From NCBI GenBank assembly GCA_947044365.1, contig OX345638.1:3829201-3893200 (forward strand): DNA of 64,000 nucleotides, given 5' to 3'. The DNA is from Petrosia ficiformis (taxonomy: Eukaryota; Porifera; Demospongiae; Haplosclerida; Petrosiidae). The translations under genes were made by a program, and so were the position numbers. The notes below the pieces were generated by a model. That model was not told where the DNA came from. It saw only the letters and a program-made list of their open reading frames with translations, and ran no database searches. Below, one piece after another: positions 11,395 through 21,813 of this stretch (position 1 is its first letter; every line of letters begins with the position of its first letter).

Positions 11395-11523
11395 GTATAT
11401 GTAAACACACTTGTACATTAAAAACATGTTAGAAAAGCAAACACAGAGATGGCCCAAAACACAAACTAAGGCAATTTGTAAAGAAATAAATGTTCGAATG
11501 ATTAATTAACTATACAAAGAATA

Positions 11524-12228
11524 TTAGCCCCTCCCCTCTAAAGACAATGCGCTATGCATGCAAGACTGGTAAAGAACTTGTTTTAAATCGTGTATCATTA
11601 AAGAACACTTTTGTTAAACTAATTGATAATATCACCAACCAACATAGGAGTGCTATACTTTCAGCTAGAAAACTGCAGTGTTGAACTATATGACCTACCA
11701 CAGAGTCCCCAAAGTGTAAGTACCTCGTAACCGTTTCAACTGGATTTTCTACATCTAAACGGTAACTTTTTTCTCTATATTTGTTTTAAACCCATGCATT
11801 TTTATTGAGTAACAAAACTTAAGTGGGAATATTGCAATAGAACTGTTATTAAAAGAAGTAAGAGTCCCAAAACCCGTTTTCGTTATGATATGTAATAAAA
11901 AAACAATAGTTTTTAAAATCGTAATGATTTGTTGCTAATGTTTTAGCAATTGAGATGTTAAAACGATACAATAGCAACATGTGCATCAATAAAAAAACGC
12001 CTAAATTGTCCAGTTTCAGCAAGGAATAGTGTTTTTTCGGTGATCAGTCCTCACCACCAAGCAATAAAATTTAATTGATTTCTGGGGACACGGATGTGTC
12101 ACAGACTTACTGGTATGCATTGATACTATGGGATCACGTGCGCCGTTTGCAATCCCTTATACGTAGTCTATATAATCTATAGTACGTCGTTCGTCCTGTG
12201 TTTTAAATGTCGGACAATCCCGTCCCGG
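11524..12228. other. Gene-free stretch between the DP duplicate and the Ginger element
   Basis: Unique-looking sequence after the end of the duplicated block. A 45-codon open frame starts at 11547 but has no recognised domain. The last 45 bases before 12229 (TTTTAAATGTCGGACAATCC and neighbours) resemble 27643-27690 read in reverse, so this edge belongs to the 5' flank shared by the CABIT-SAM copies. Confidence 0.4.
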
Positions 12229-14564
12229 TGTCATAAAATTCTGGGGATCCCGTACATTTGGGGACCCGGGTCCCCATATTAACGGTAAAATAGGGACCCA
12301 GGTCCCTATTTTATTACGCATTTTGCTATTCGAGTAGGGACCCCACTGTGTAAAATGGGCACCCCCTTCAACCCATGCTAGCTGTTATTAATTTTGTGTT
12401 TATTACGTATCTTACTACAATAAATGCACCAGTAGAAGTGTAGCACATACAATTATAATTATCTTGGTGTGTTCAGACTAGTTATGTCTTTCAGCTAGTG
12501 TTGTTGCTGGTTGATAGCTACACTAGCCATCGCGCCAGGCCAATGACTAGCCAGCCACACCCTCTAAACGAGCGCATAATTGTATTAATTATTTTTATTT
12601 GAATGAACTTTGAATATTATTATTATCTACCACTTGAGTGGGAACTTAGTTTGGTATGTTATTCATCAAATATTATAACTTCTACAACCTTTTCTTTTAC
12701 CAGAGGGAAGTCATTTGGTACACAGGAATCAGAACTGGAGACAATGCAGTCGTGAGAAGTTTTGTAATACAAAAGTTCGAAGTGAGAAGGAACGACAATT
12801 AAAGGATTATCATCAAGTTCGTTTTGAGGATGTTTCATGTTTAAATGAGTTAGTGGCTTGAAACATCCCCAAACATACTCTTCATACTGCAAAACATAAT
12901 AAAACACGGGAACTCTGAAATATGTAGCTACTGCAAGCACTTCTGTCTGGGTTGCCCAGGAAGTAGGATTATGTAAGAGCTGTAAATGCTCTTCAAAAGT
13001 AGGTTTGTTTGTTAATGGTAGTAGGTAGGTTTCAAATATCCCTCGGTCCATCAGTACTGTATTGATCTTCTCATCCCAGTCAGTTTGAGATTCATTGACA
13101 ATCTTTGTAAGACACCTTGAAAGTGTCTGGTTGAATCGCTCAGTGAGACCATTAGTCTGCAAAGTTAGGTAAATTAAATAATTATTATTATAATTTAGCT
13201 AGAATCTCATTTGATCATGATAATCATGGTAAATAACCTGAGGGTGGTAAGCACTTGTAATACGATGTTCTGTGTTGGTAAAAGTGTAGAGTGCTGATGA
13301 TAGTTCATTCACAAACTCACGACCTTGGTCTGTGATAATTGTCTCAGGACAACCCATCCTACATATGAACTATACAGAATACATCAGTTATTATATCCAT
13401 CCATGCTAGGCTTTCTGTGCAGGATATAAATGTACGTATATGAACTGTCATACACATGCAATTCACTTACGGAGTAGATGAATTTGGCCACACCAAGTGC
13501 TGATTTATTTTGCAAGGGAGCAGTCTCAGCCCACTTTGAAAAATATCCTGTTAATGTGGCAATATACTTGTTCCCACGTGGAGTTTCAGGCAAGGGACCA
13601 ATAAGGTCCATACCAACTTAACTCCAGATTTTTGGTTTTACAGGGATAGGATGAAGAACCCCTGAGGTTTTGTGTAACTTGTAATTGTTCCTCTGGCATT
13701 GCTCACAGGATTCAATCTACAATAATATTTAGATAAATTTTAGGCTGCAAACTTGTGGCTTCACAAGCAATCAACACCAAAATAAACACTTAAAAACCTA
13801 TCTATTCATAACAACTCCCACAGTATAATATAATAGAGTCACACAAACAGCGTACATAGAGTTTGACATCTTTAGATAATCCTAGCCAGTAATACTTTGG
13901 AGCTACCATGTCAAGTGACCTGTTGATTCCTAAGTGGGCGCTGTCATGCACTCTGGCAACAATACGTTGTCGTTGGCCCAAGTCTTCAATAACCAACCTC
14001 TCTGTCTTTGCATTTTTATCATCTCTCTCTATAGTGTTAGGTAAACAAAGCAGTATTTTGTTTATTCAGATATATAACTGTTTTTATTCTGTGATTTAGT
14101 TGTTTATTATGCAACTTACATTTTTTACTATATTCACATTTGAAGTACAAGTATTACTATTCAGTGTTATGTTACACTGCATATACCTTTGAAAACTAAC
14201 ACTAAACTTACTTGAAGAACCACCAACATAGATAGTATAGGTCAGCATCCTTAGTACAAAAGTACTTGGCTCTTTTACGAAATGCCAATTTGTCTGATTT
14301 CGAAAAATCTTTGGGATAAACTCCGCAATCCAGGTAACTATGAATGGTTGCTGGTTGCATAAGCAAATCGACCATCACAGTTGTCACCATCAAAGTCCTC
14401 TAGTTGACCGTCAACATTAGCAGAGTCTTCCACTACGCCATGAGCCATCTTGCATGCACGCACGGCCAGGGGATCCCTTATTTACACGAGGGGGTCCCCG
14501 TTTTGCCAACAACATTCGGGACCCAGGATCCCCATATTCATGGGGTCCCTAAAATTTTATGACA
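12229..14564. mobile_element. Ginger-type DNA transposon
   Basis: Both ends read inward TGTCATAAAATT followed by imperfectly repeated GGGGAYCCC/GGGACCC blocks. The element is flanked on both sides by CCGG (12225-12228 and 14565-14568), a 4-bp target duplication. It carries an intron-bearing gypsy-like integrase gene on the minus strand. A gypsy-like integrase in a terminal-inverted-repeat element with TGT ends and 4-bp duplications is the hallmark of Ginger elements. The transposase is broken, so this copy is not autonomous. Confidence 0.82.
12659..14393 (-). pseudogene. Ginger integrase/transposase, broken, fused to an OTU-like C-terminus
   Basis: Five exon-like pieces with GT/AG borders are visible on the minus strand. 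The N-terminal piece ends at the donor near 14214. The H2C2 piece is about 14024-13850 (ARVHDSAHLGINRSL). The CEQCQ zinc piece plus first catalytic region (GMDLIGPLPET) runs to about 13471. TDQGREFVN (second Asp) is in about 13366-13240. TNGLTERFNQTL (catalytic Glu) starts at 13157. A TAA at about 13619-13621, just before the GMDLIGP motif, interrupts it. After DWDEKINTVL the integrase stops abruptly and the frame passes into a sequence like the second half of an OTU cysteine protease (SWATQTEVLAVA, then HFELLYY with the likely catalytic His). The half that would hold the catalytic Cys is absent. The exon borders are inferred. Confidence 0.7.
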
Positions 14565-14568
14565 CCGG

Positions 14569-14690
14569 ATTTAAATTTTCGCAAATAAATGGGCGTTGCT
14601 TTGCGTGACTGCCATATCGATGTTGTGTGCTCACTGATAACGTTTTTCTCTGTCTTGTCTAGTTAGAATTGGATTTCGTGTATTAAAAAG
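14569..14690 (+). promoter_or_regulatory. Promoter-proximal region and 5' non-coding exon of copy A
   Basis: AAATAAATGGGCGTTGCTTT, a following TGACTGC block and TCTTGTCTAGTTAGAATTGG are conserved, in the matching orientation, in front of copies C, D and E. Conservation ends at a splice donor (exon end 14690, then GTATGT). A candidate acceptor before the coding exon is TTATTATAG, ending at 15336, giving a 5' intron of about 650 bp. The Ginger element sits directly upstream. Exact start sites cannot be seen. Confidence 0.5.
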
Positions 14691-15361
14691 GTATGTACAT
14701 AATTATTGTGGGTATCTTTAACAGTATTTTGTTTTAATTAAGCTGGACTGAATTATAATTATTTTAAAAGTTTATATATGTTGTGTGTCTATAGTAGTCT
14801 GGAGTAGCAAGAACGCAGGTCAGACTGATGTGCTACTTGCATGTGTGTTATCAATTTTACCCTTTTGGTCAACATCTGATGGGAGAATCAAGTTAGGGGA
14901 TATCCCCCACTGTATGTAACCCTGATTTGCATAGCAGCTATACTGCTAATGTATATCACAACAAAGCTCACTCTTGCTACTTTGATAAAAAATACTATTT
15001 GAGTATTAGTTGCAAAGTAAGTAGAATGACAACAATCAACATGTCAGAATATTTTTTAATTATATTACGGTAAACTATGTCAGCTTAAATAGATCGACTA
15101 AAATTTCATCTTCTTGTGTACAAAAAATGTATGCATTGTTGTTATCATCCACATGTAAGTTATATGTGTTATTTGAGTAACTTCTACAGAATATTCCAGA
15201 CAATATACGTTTTATCGTTGCTGCTTCTGAAATGTATTTACTAAAACACTAAAGTAGATAATTATAGTTTTGGTATCAAAACAAATGCTATTACCAAACC
15301 AACACCAGTAATTTCACTGTATTATAATTATTATAGTTGTGTCTACACACCCAATTCGTTG

Positions 15362-18300
15362 ATGGAAGAAATACGAAGTGAAAAGCTTAAGAATAGTACC
15401 TCACCTCCACCTTTAACTCCAAGACCAAAGAGCAGTATTCTACCTCCTCCTGTTCTTTCAAGGGCACAAAATCAGCAAAATTTGCATAAAGAAACAAACA
15501 GCTCATGTAAACAGAATAGTGAACTAACACCAAAACTCCCTCAAGTATTCACTACTGGAGCAGAAGGACAGATATATGATACCATCAAAGTATCACCTCA
15601 ATTACCACTCCATGAAATTATGAATAAATTTAAAGGTGATATTCCGTTTCGTTTATCAGTCTGTGACTCAATGTATGGTATTAGTGAGGAAAATTCACTT
15701 CTCGATGGAGAATTGCTTGATGTACACTGCCTAAAGGAAACGACTGTAGTCCATGCTGTTTGTACTCATTCAGGGAGGAAATTAATGATACCTATTAACT
15801 CTTCCATACAGTGTAGCGTAATATACGATCCAGTTGATAATAATGAGGTTGCTGAAATTGGGTTTTCATTCCCAACAACAAGCCATCTATTTAAATCACA
15901 TCCATTGCCACAAGTGGTAGCAGTTGACAAAGGTTTTGCTGGAAAAGAGAAAACATCCTCATTTGTTGAAGGGGAAGTTTTAATTCTGAAAAGATTTGAT
16001 GGTCGAAAGAAATTGGAGTGTATCAGCATACCATCCAATGAGCTGAAAGCTCTTCGTGAATCAATGAAAATCTCTTTTACTACCAATGATTTGAAAATCA
16101 AGCTATACCTTTCAGAAGTAGTAGAGTACCTGAATTTCCCAGTTAAAGCTAAAATCTTTCATACTGAGAAAAACATCCAACAAAAATTCAGACACCCACA
16201 TATGCTCACTATGGTAAGTTCAGAACAATCCCTTATTGCATCATATCACAGTCATCCAGGAAGTATTGTTGAGATATTAGCGAATGTACCAATCGATTTT
16301 GAGCTAATTGAGCTTGAAGAAGATGACAGACAGCTGCTTTTCGAGAAAAGTAAGACCATTCTTGAGACATTTCATCCTTCGCACGTTAAGGAAGTATTTA
16401 CTGATGTGCCTGCAACAAATAATAAAGCACAAAATATTGCTTTTCAATGTGTTCAAGATGGAGAAGCATGGAAAAATGGTGTTACTCTAACCTTAAAAGC
16501 CATGGTATACCCAACACAAAGCATATCTTCTCAACATCTCGATTCATCAGAAGAATGTACTTACTTGTCTTCTTACTTACCAGTTACTGACAATCGTGAA
16601 CCTTTGCAGACAAATAATTCCTATCGGGAGATTGATCACTCCTTGAGTGATTCTACAGCTCTTTATGATGATATAGATTTTTCGATACATGTCACCAAAC
16701 CTGGTTCAATACAGGAGGAACTTCTGCAATTAAAACATAGTAATAGCATACTAATGCAATGTGCTAAAGACTTGAGACAGAAGGTTGATGGAGGTTAGTG
16801 TTTATAATTTACATGCATTTGTTTATACAAATAATTATGTTGGTGAGAAAAGTTAAAATAGATTTTTTTTCCAATGCTTTCTTATATGAAGTTGTTTTTG
16901 ATTTAGTGTATGCCACAGCAATGCACACCTAACGCCATAGCTACTTTGTACTAATTATATAAAAGATATAAAAGATATATATATGTACCAATTATAATCA
17001 GTTATCATGCCTAATATCTCATATTAGATACACAAAGAAGGTTTAGAAACCTAAAATGATTTAATTAAAATATTTATTCATATATATTAGTTACAATTAT
17101 TGGATTATAATCACATGTATATCCATAACAATCTACGCTACAAATTAAATTGCAATTTCCACTATTCCTTGCAACTGTAACACTAACCAATAAACTAGTC
17201 AATTTTGGTTTTGCGGTATTAGACCATGAACAGAGACTTCTAATCATCCTAATTGTATGCAATTCATTACTGCATCTTTAGAATGTATTAATTACTAAAT
17301 GCGTAACTAGCTACCCCTCTGAAAATGCAACCAAAACATCAACCATTAATTTTAACACTGTGTAAGGATGGGGATCAATAAAGATTGAGGTTAGATAATG
17401 CATGAATGTAGCAAGTACATTATTTAATTTAGACCTTGATTGGCCACCAAAGTGCCACATTAAAACACTTGTAAAGAATATTATACATAAATTATGAATA
17501 ATCTATTAACTATACTATAAATGATGCAGAATGATAAACAGTACTTCAATACTCATGTATAACTATTATACACATTCAGTGTGCTTCCATAGTTACTCTA
17601 ACAGATTTGATTTACTCAGTTACATTATATCTCTAACTTCTGATGTGAAGTATTGTAGACTACTTTGTGCATTCTAGCTAGCTGTTATCAGTTCTTAGGT
17701 GAATGTTTAAATGAGAGAAGTAGTTGATATCAGTTCTTATGTGAACTTGTAGTGAGGAAACTACTACATATACTTGAGAATCCTCACTATCTTGTTTTCA
17801 GCCTGTCAGACATTACACTCCATCAATTTAATGTACTTAGTCATGACTGTGAACAACAACAACAAACAAATTAAGATTACAAACTTTCTCTTTGACACCT
17901 GAATTAGTGTGAATGCATTGTTGACTGACTGACATGCAATTAAGGTAACCAACCACAGTGATATCACAAATACAATATTTATATTTCTACACTAGACTTA
18001 AAACCTATGGACAGCAGGGAAGTTAAAAAAAAGTTTACAACAAAAACTGTTAGTGATGATGAGGTTCCTCACCAAGAAGAGCTGCATCTCACAAACCTGT
18101 CCATTGATCAGGTACATTGACAACACAGTGCTTTTCAACCTATATTATACTATATTATTCTCTTCAGGTCCTCTTGCTACTTGATAAATTTGGTCTCAGT
18201 AAGTATAAAAATAAATTCAGCGAAGAAAACATAACTGGAGCAATTCTGTCTGAACTTGACGATAAAATACTAGAGAAAGAACTTGGTATTACTTCTAGAA

Positions 18301-18371
18301 TCCATAGGATTACGTTATTGAGAATAATAGATGGACGACAATCTATTAATACACTGTTTGAATGTTTGTAA
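15362..18371 (+). CDS. CABIT-SAM adaptor-like protein, copy A
   Basis: Three coding exons: 15362-16793, 17996-18111 and 18168-18371; all borders are GT/AG and phases agree, giving 583 residues. Residues 13-35 are proline-rich with SH3-ligand-like PxxP. Two CABIT-like modules follow, about 70-165 (LPLHE, LLDGELLDVH, then IPINSSIQCS) and 175-265 (LPQVV, FVEGEVL, then PVKAKIF), with a third related stretch to about 340. The tail has tyrosines in acidic context and a coiled coil at 445-477. The SAM domain is about 517-570 (LGLSKYKNKF-type start, ILEKELGI). CABIT plus SAM occurs in GAREM, a GRB2-binding adaptor downstream of receptor tyrosine kinases; THEMIS also has CABIT. A cytoplasmic signalling role is inference from those families. 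An in-frame extension upstream of the Met is probably 5' UTR. Confidence 0.82.
16794..17995 (+). other. Intron of copy A between CABIT and SAM parts
   Basis: About 1.2 kb, alignable along most of its length with the reverse complement of the copy E intron (35187-36434), so A and E are the closest pair. No gene inside. The part from 17556 onward belongs to the left arm of the palindrome. Confidence 0.7.
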
Positions 18372-20438
18372 AATGCCTAAAAATTATTTTTAACATTTAT
18401 CACAAAGTAAAAATTTGATTACAAAACTCAAGTTAACAGTGCTAATAACTAAGATATAGTGTAATACAAATAAATCACAAAGTATCTATGTGAGTGATGA
18501 CATGTTCTGGAATCTTTGGGAGTGTAGTATCTATCCCTCCACTGATGGACGTTACTGAATCATAATGATACATGTCTTTATATTAGTTCAAGATGTGAGG
18601 GAGTATGTGAGGGAGTAGGGAGTTTAGTCGCACCCCGATTGGACGGATTATTCCCAGAATGTCTAATCCCAAAATGTCTAAATGAAAATCCTAGACCCTA
18701 GACCCTAGACCATGTAGGGATTAGACATTCTAGGAAGCACCCAATTGGACCAGGTCACAAATGACAAGAACTACTAACGTTTGGTGTAACTAAAAATAAT
18801 CTTATTATTGGGAGTACCAACTGTAGTATCTTTTAATATAGTATTATTATAAACAACTCACAATCTTAAACTTACTTAAACTGTACAACACACTAAACAA
18901 TAATTATAATTGTCAGTTATTTATACACAACAAAAATTAATAAACCTTACTAAATGAGTAACCATAGATACCAATACAATGAATACATACACAAATACTA
19001 CACCAACATTATATAACTATAGCTAATTATGTACATGTATTGTGTATAAATAACTGACAATTATAATTATTGTTTAGTGTGTTGTACAGTTTAAGTAAGT
19101 TTAAAATTGTGAGTTGTTTATAATAATACTATATTAAAAGATACTACAGTTGGTACTCCCAATAATAAGATTATTTTTAGTTACACCAAACGTTAGTAGT
19201 TCTTGTCATTTGTGACCTGGTCCAATTGGGTGCTTCCTAGAATGTCTAATCCCTACATGGTCTAGGGTCTAGGGTCTAGGATTTTCATTTAGACATTTTG
19301 GGATTAGAGATTCTGGGAAAAACCCGTCCAATCAGGGTGTGACTAAACTCCCTTGAAATGAGCCTAGGATTAAGAATCACAATTACTTCCATGCACATAC
19401 TCCCTCACATTTTGAACTAATATAAAGACATGTATCATTAGGATTCAGTAACGTCCAACAGTGGAGGGATAGCTACTACACTCCCAAAGATTCCAGAACA
19501 TGTCATCACTCACACAGATACTTTGTGATTTATAAGTTACTTGTATTACATGCACTATATCTTAGTTATTAGCACTGTTAACCTCAGTTTTGCAATCAAA
19601 TTTTTACTTTGTGATAAAAGTTAAAAATACTGTATTAATTTTGTAATTTTAAGGCATTTTACAAACATTAAAACAGTGTATTAATAGATTGTCGTCCATC
19701 TATTATTCTCAATAACTTAATCCTATGGATTTTAGAAGTAATACCAAGTTCTTTCTCTAGTATTTCCTCGTCAAATTCAGACAGAAGTGATCCAGTTATG
19801 TTTTCTTCGCTGAATTTATTTTTATACTTACTGAGACCAAGTTTATCAAGTAGCAAGAGGACCTGAAGAGAATAATATAGTATAATATAGGTTGAAAAGC
19901 ACTATCTTGTCAATGTACCTGATCAATGGACAGGTTTATGAGATGCAGCTCTTCTTGGTGAGGAACCTCATCATCACTAACAGTTTTTTTTGTAAACTTT
20001 GTTTTAACTTCCCTGCTGTCCATAGGTTTTAAGTCTAGTGTAGAAATATAAATAATTGTATTTGTGATATCACTGTGGTTGGTTAACTTAATTGCATGTC
20101 AGTCAGTATACAATATATATACCATTCACACTAATTCAGGTGTCAAAGAGAAATTTGTAATCTTAATTTGTTTGTTGTTGTTGTTCACAGTCATGACTAA
20201 GTACATTAAATTGATGGAGTGTAATGTCTGACAGGCTGAAAACAAGATAGTGAGGATTCTCAAGTATATGTAGTAGTTTCCCCATTAAACATTCACCTAA
20301 GAACTGATAACAGCTAGCTAGAATGCACAAAGTAGTCTACAATACTTCACATCAGAAGTTAGAGATATGATGTAACTGAGTGAATCAAATCTGTTAGAGT
20401 AACTATGGAAGTACACTAAATGTGTATAATAGTTATAC
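17556..20438. repeat. Large palindrome: two 1.4-kb inverted arms around 18985
   Basis: Left arm 17556-18930 and right arm 19040-20438 are imperfect reverse complements separated by 109 bases. Both arms carry the two SAM exons (copy A in the left arm, copy B in the right). They also share CCTAGACCCTAGACC / GGTCTAGGGTCTAGG tracts at matching places. The right arm keeps a GAGCCTAGGATTAAGA segment that the left arm lost. The inner edge is sharp (TTATACACAA / TTGTGTATAA). Confidence 0.88.
19668..20034 (-). pseudogene. CABIT-SAM copy B, SAM exons only
   Basis: Exon 2 equivalent 19919-20034 and exon 3 equivalent 19668-19862, both open with intact splice borders. Exon 3 ends four residues early (TAA after NTLF). 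No CABIT exon exists upstream: beyond 20438 the sequence resembles the copy E intron for about 55 bases and then turns into a hairpin and SINE-bearing region. Without the first exon there is no start codon for this frame. It is a by-product of the palindrome, unless copy A's first exon or an unseen exon is spliced to it. Confidence 0.8.
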
Positions 20439-20482
20439 TAAGGACCTGAATTGTGAATTCCAACACCAAAAGTTAAGAATAC

Positions 20483-20571
20483 AAATTTTCTCTTCAAGTT
20501 ATTGAAGTGAGTCTCAGTACTTCAATATACTATTAATTGAGACTCACTTCAATAACTTGAAGAGAAAATTT
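20483..20571. repeat. Perfect 34-bp inverted repeat with 21-base loop
   Basis: Bases 20483-20516 (begins AAATTTTCTCTTCAAG) are the exact reverse complement of 20538-20571. The left half continues family-wide flank sequence that is also present near 35660; the right half is not found there. Confidence 0.85.
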
Positions 20572-21040
20572 TTATTACCAATAGACATACACATTTTTGT
20601 AAAAATATTATTATAAATGGAGGATTTTTCTAATTCAAGGTAAATAAAAGTAAATTTCGCAGATACGAAGTACAAACAAGATACATTAGCAAAATATCTC
20701 AAATATAATAGAGTTTTTATCCTAAAAATGTAAACCCATTGATAAATTCCATCGTCAGAAATCAGAAAATTCAATAAATTGTTACAACAAAAGTAATGAA
20801 TTATTTTTAAAAATCTCTCTATTTTTCTAATTGTATTTCTGCAGTAGCTTGATTTCTATGTCAATACAATCATTCTTCATCACTTTATTACACTTCAAAG
20901 TTTGCAACATCGGAAAATTCTTTTGCAAATAACTTAAAAACTGAATGAAATTTTGATAGAGAGTATATTTATGCAAATATTCTTTGTAAGGTATAGAATA
21001 ATTGAACCCTGCAGTAAAAAAAAAGAAAATCGTGACTTAA
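20572..21040. other. Gene-free stretch between copies B and C
   Basis: AT-rich sequence with a 76-codon minus-strand frame (20544-20774) that has no recognised domain and lies partly in the hairpin arm. Nothing convincing. Confidence 0.4.
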
Positions 21041-21200
21041 GCGTGGCTTAGTGGTTGGAGCTTGAGCCTCCGCCTCCTGGTCGAAAGGTTAGCGGTTTGA
21101 GTCCAGCTGCGGTCATGTTGTTGCCTGAAAAGAGAGTGTCTGTCTTTCTGCGGACTTCATTGCTAATATAACACCGTTAGGAGGGTTTCTTCCTAAAAAA
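21041..21200 (+). mobile_element. tRNA-derived SINE, copy 1
   Basis: Begins GCGTGGCTTAGTGGTTGGAG, containing an A-box-like TGGCTTAGTGG. It has a B-box-like GGTTTGAGTCC about 50 bases on and then a shared non-tRNA body (CATGTTGTTGCCTGAAAAG, GAGTGTCTGTCTTTCTG). The same series occurs at 21469. The 3' end was not determined. Confidence 0.65.
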
Positions 21201-21468
21201 TTTCTCAGGGATGATGCATGATGCCTCCTAGCTTAAAGGGTCCACTTTGGAAATTGTGGGATTTCCGGTCGATTTGTGGGACTTACCACTCTGCAGATTC
21301 TGACGGCGGCACTTTAGGTTGGGGGCCGGGTATAATAGAACTTCAGTTCCCCATAACTGATAGGACTACGGTTTTATATACACACACTTGTGTGTGTATA
21401 TATGTTGTGGTTTATCATTCCCATCGAATAGTCCCAGTCTGATGGCCACTCTTTTCTTTAAGGAGGCA

Positions 21469-21585
21469 GCGTGGCTTAGTGGTTGGAGCTTGAGCCTCCT
21501 AATTGAAAGGTGGGCGTCTCGAGTCCAGCTGCAGTCATGTTGTTTCCTGAAAAGAGAGTGTCTGTCTTTCTGTGGATTTCACATA
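21469..21585 (+). mobile_element. tRNA-derived SINE, copy 2
   Basis: Same head (GCGTGGCTTAGTGGTTGGAG), a diverged B box (TCTCGAGTCC) and the same body. It is followed by a run of 14 C at about 21629-21642. Confidence 0.65.
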
Positions 21586-21813
21586 GGCGGCGGAAGCAGG
21601 GGGCCACCAGGGGCACTGTGCCCCACCCCCCCCCCCCCCCCTTAAAACTTACTTCAAGCTTGTTTTCATTAATAATTAGTTCAGGTTTGCATTAACAATT
21701 AGTTGTGGCCCCTTTCCTAATGAACTTCCTCCACTTATGCTTCATTGCTAAGTTAATTAACCCCAGGTTTGTTTTACTACTTTGTTTTAAAAATACTGTA
21801 TTATATAGTAATT

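Larger units (their letters stand above)
3912..11523. other. Segmental duplicate of the DP 3' half (left copy)
   Basis: From 3912 the sequence follows 38250 onward in the same orientation: DP 3' flank, exon 12, exon 11, exon 10 and intervening introns, ending near 11523 (matching about 45875). Differences are discrete. The pogo element 4060-6911, a MITE at 9083-9557 and a tRNA-like insertion near 9612-9775 are present only here. A deletion replaced by 11155-11394 removes the counterparts of exons 8 and 9. The copy F leader on its left side matches copy E beside the intact DP, so both genes were duplicated as one block. Confidence 0.85.

Noticed and set aside
11547..11684. 45-codon frame starting MRYACKTGK
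   Set aside because: Isolated, short, no domain and no supporting exon neighbours.
15766..16101. Open frames antisense to the CABIT exons (also 25800-26279, 31823-32365, 37076-37468)
   Set aside because: They mirror the coding exons on the opposite strand and recur only because the exons are conserved; no domain.
18686..18712. CCTAGACCCTAGACC tract as a telomere-like repeat
   Set aside because: Only about three units, mirrored in the palindrome arm, and not TTAGGG.
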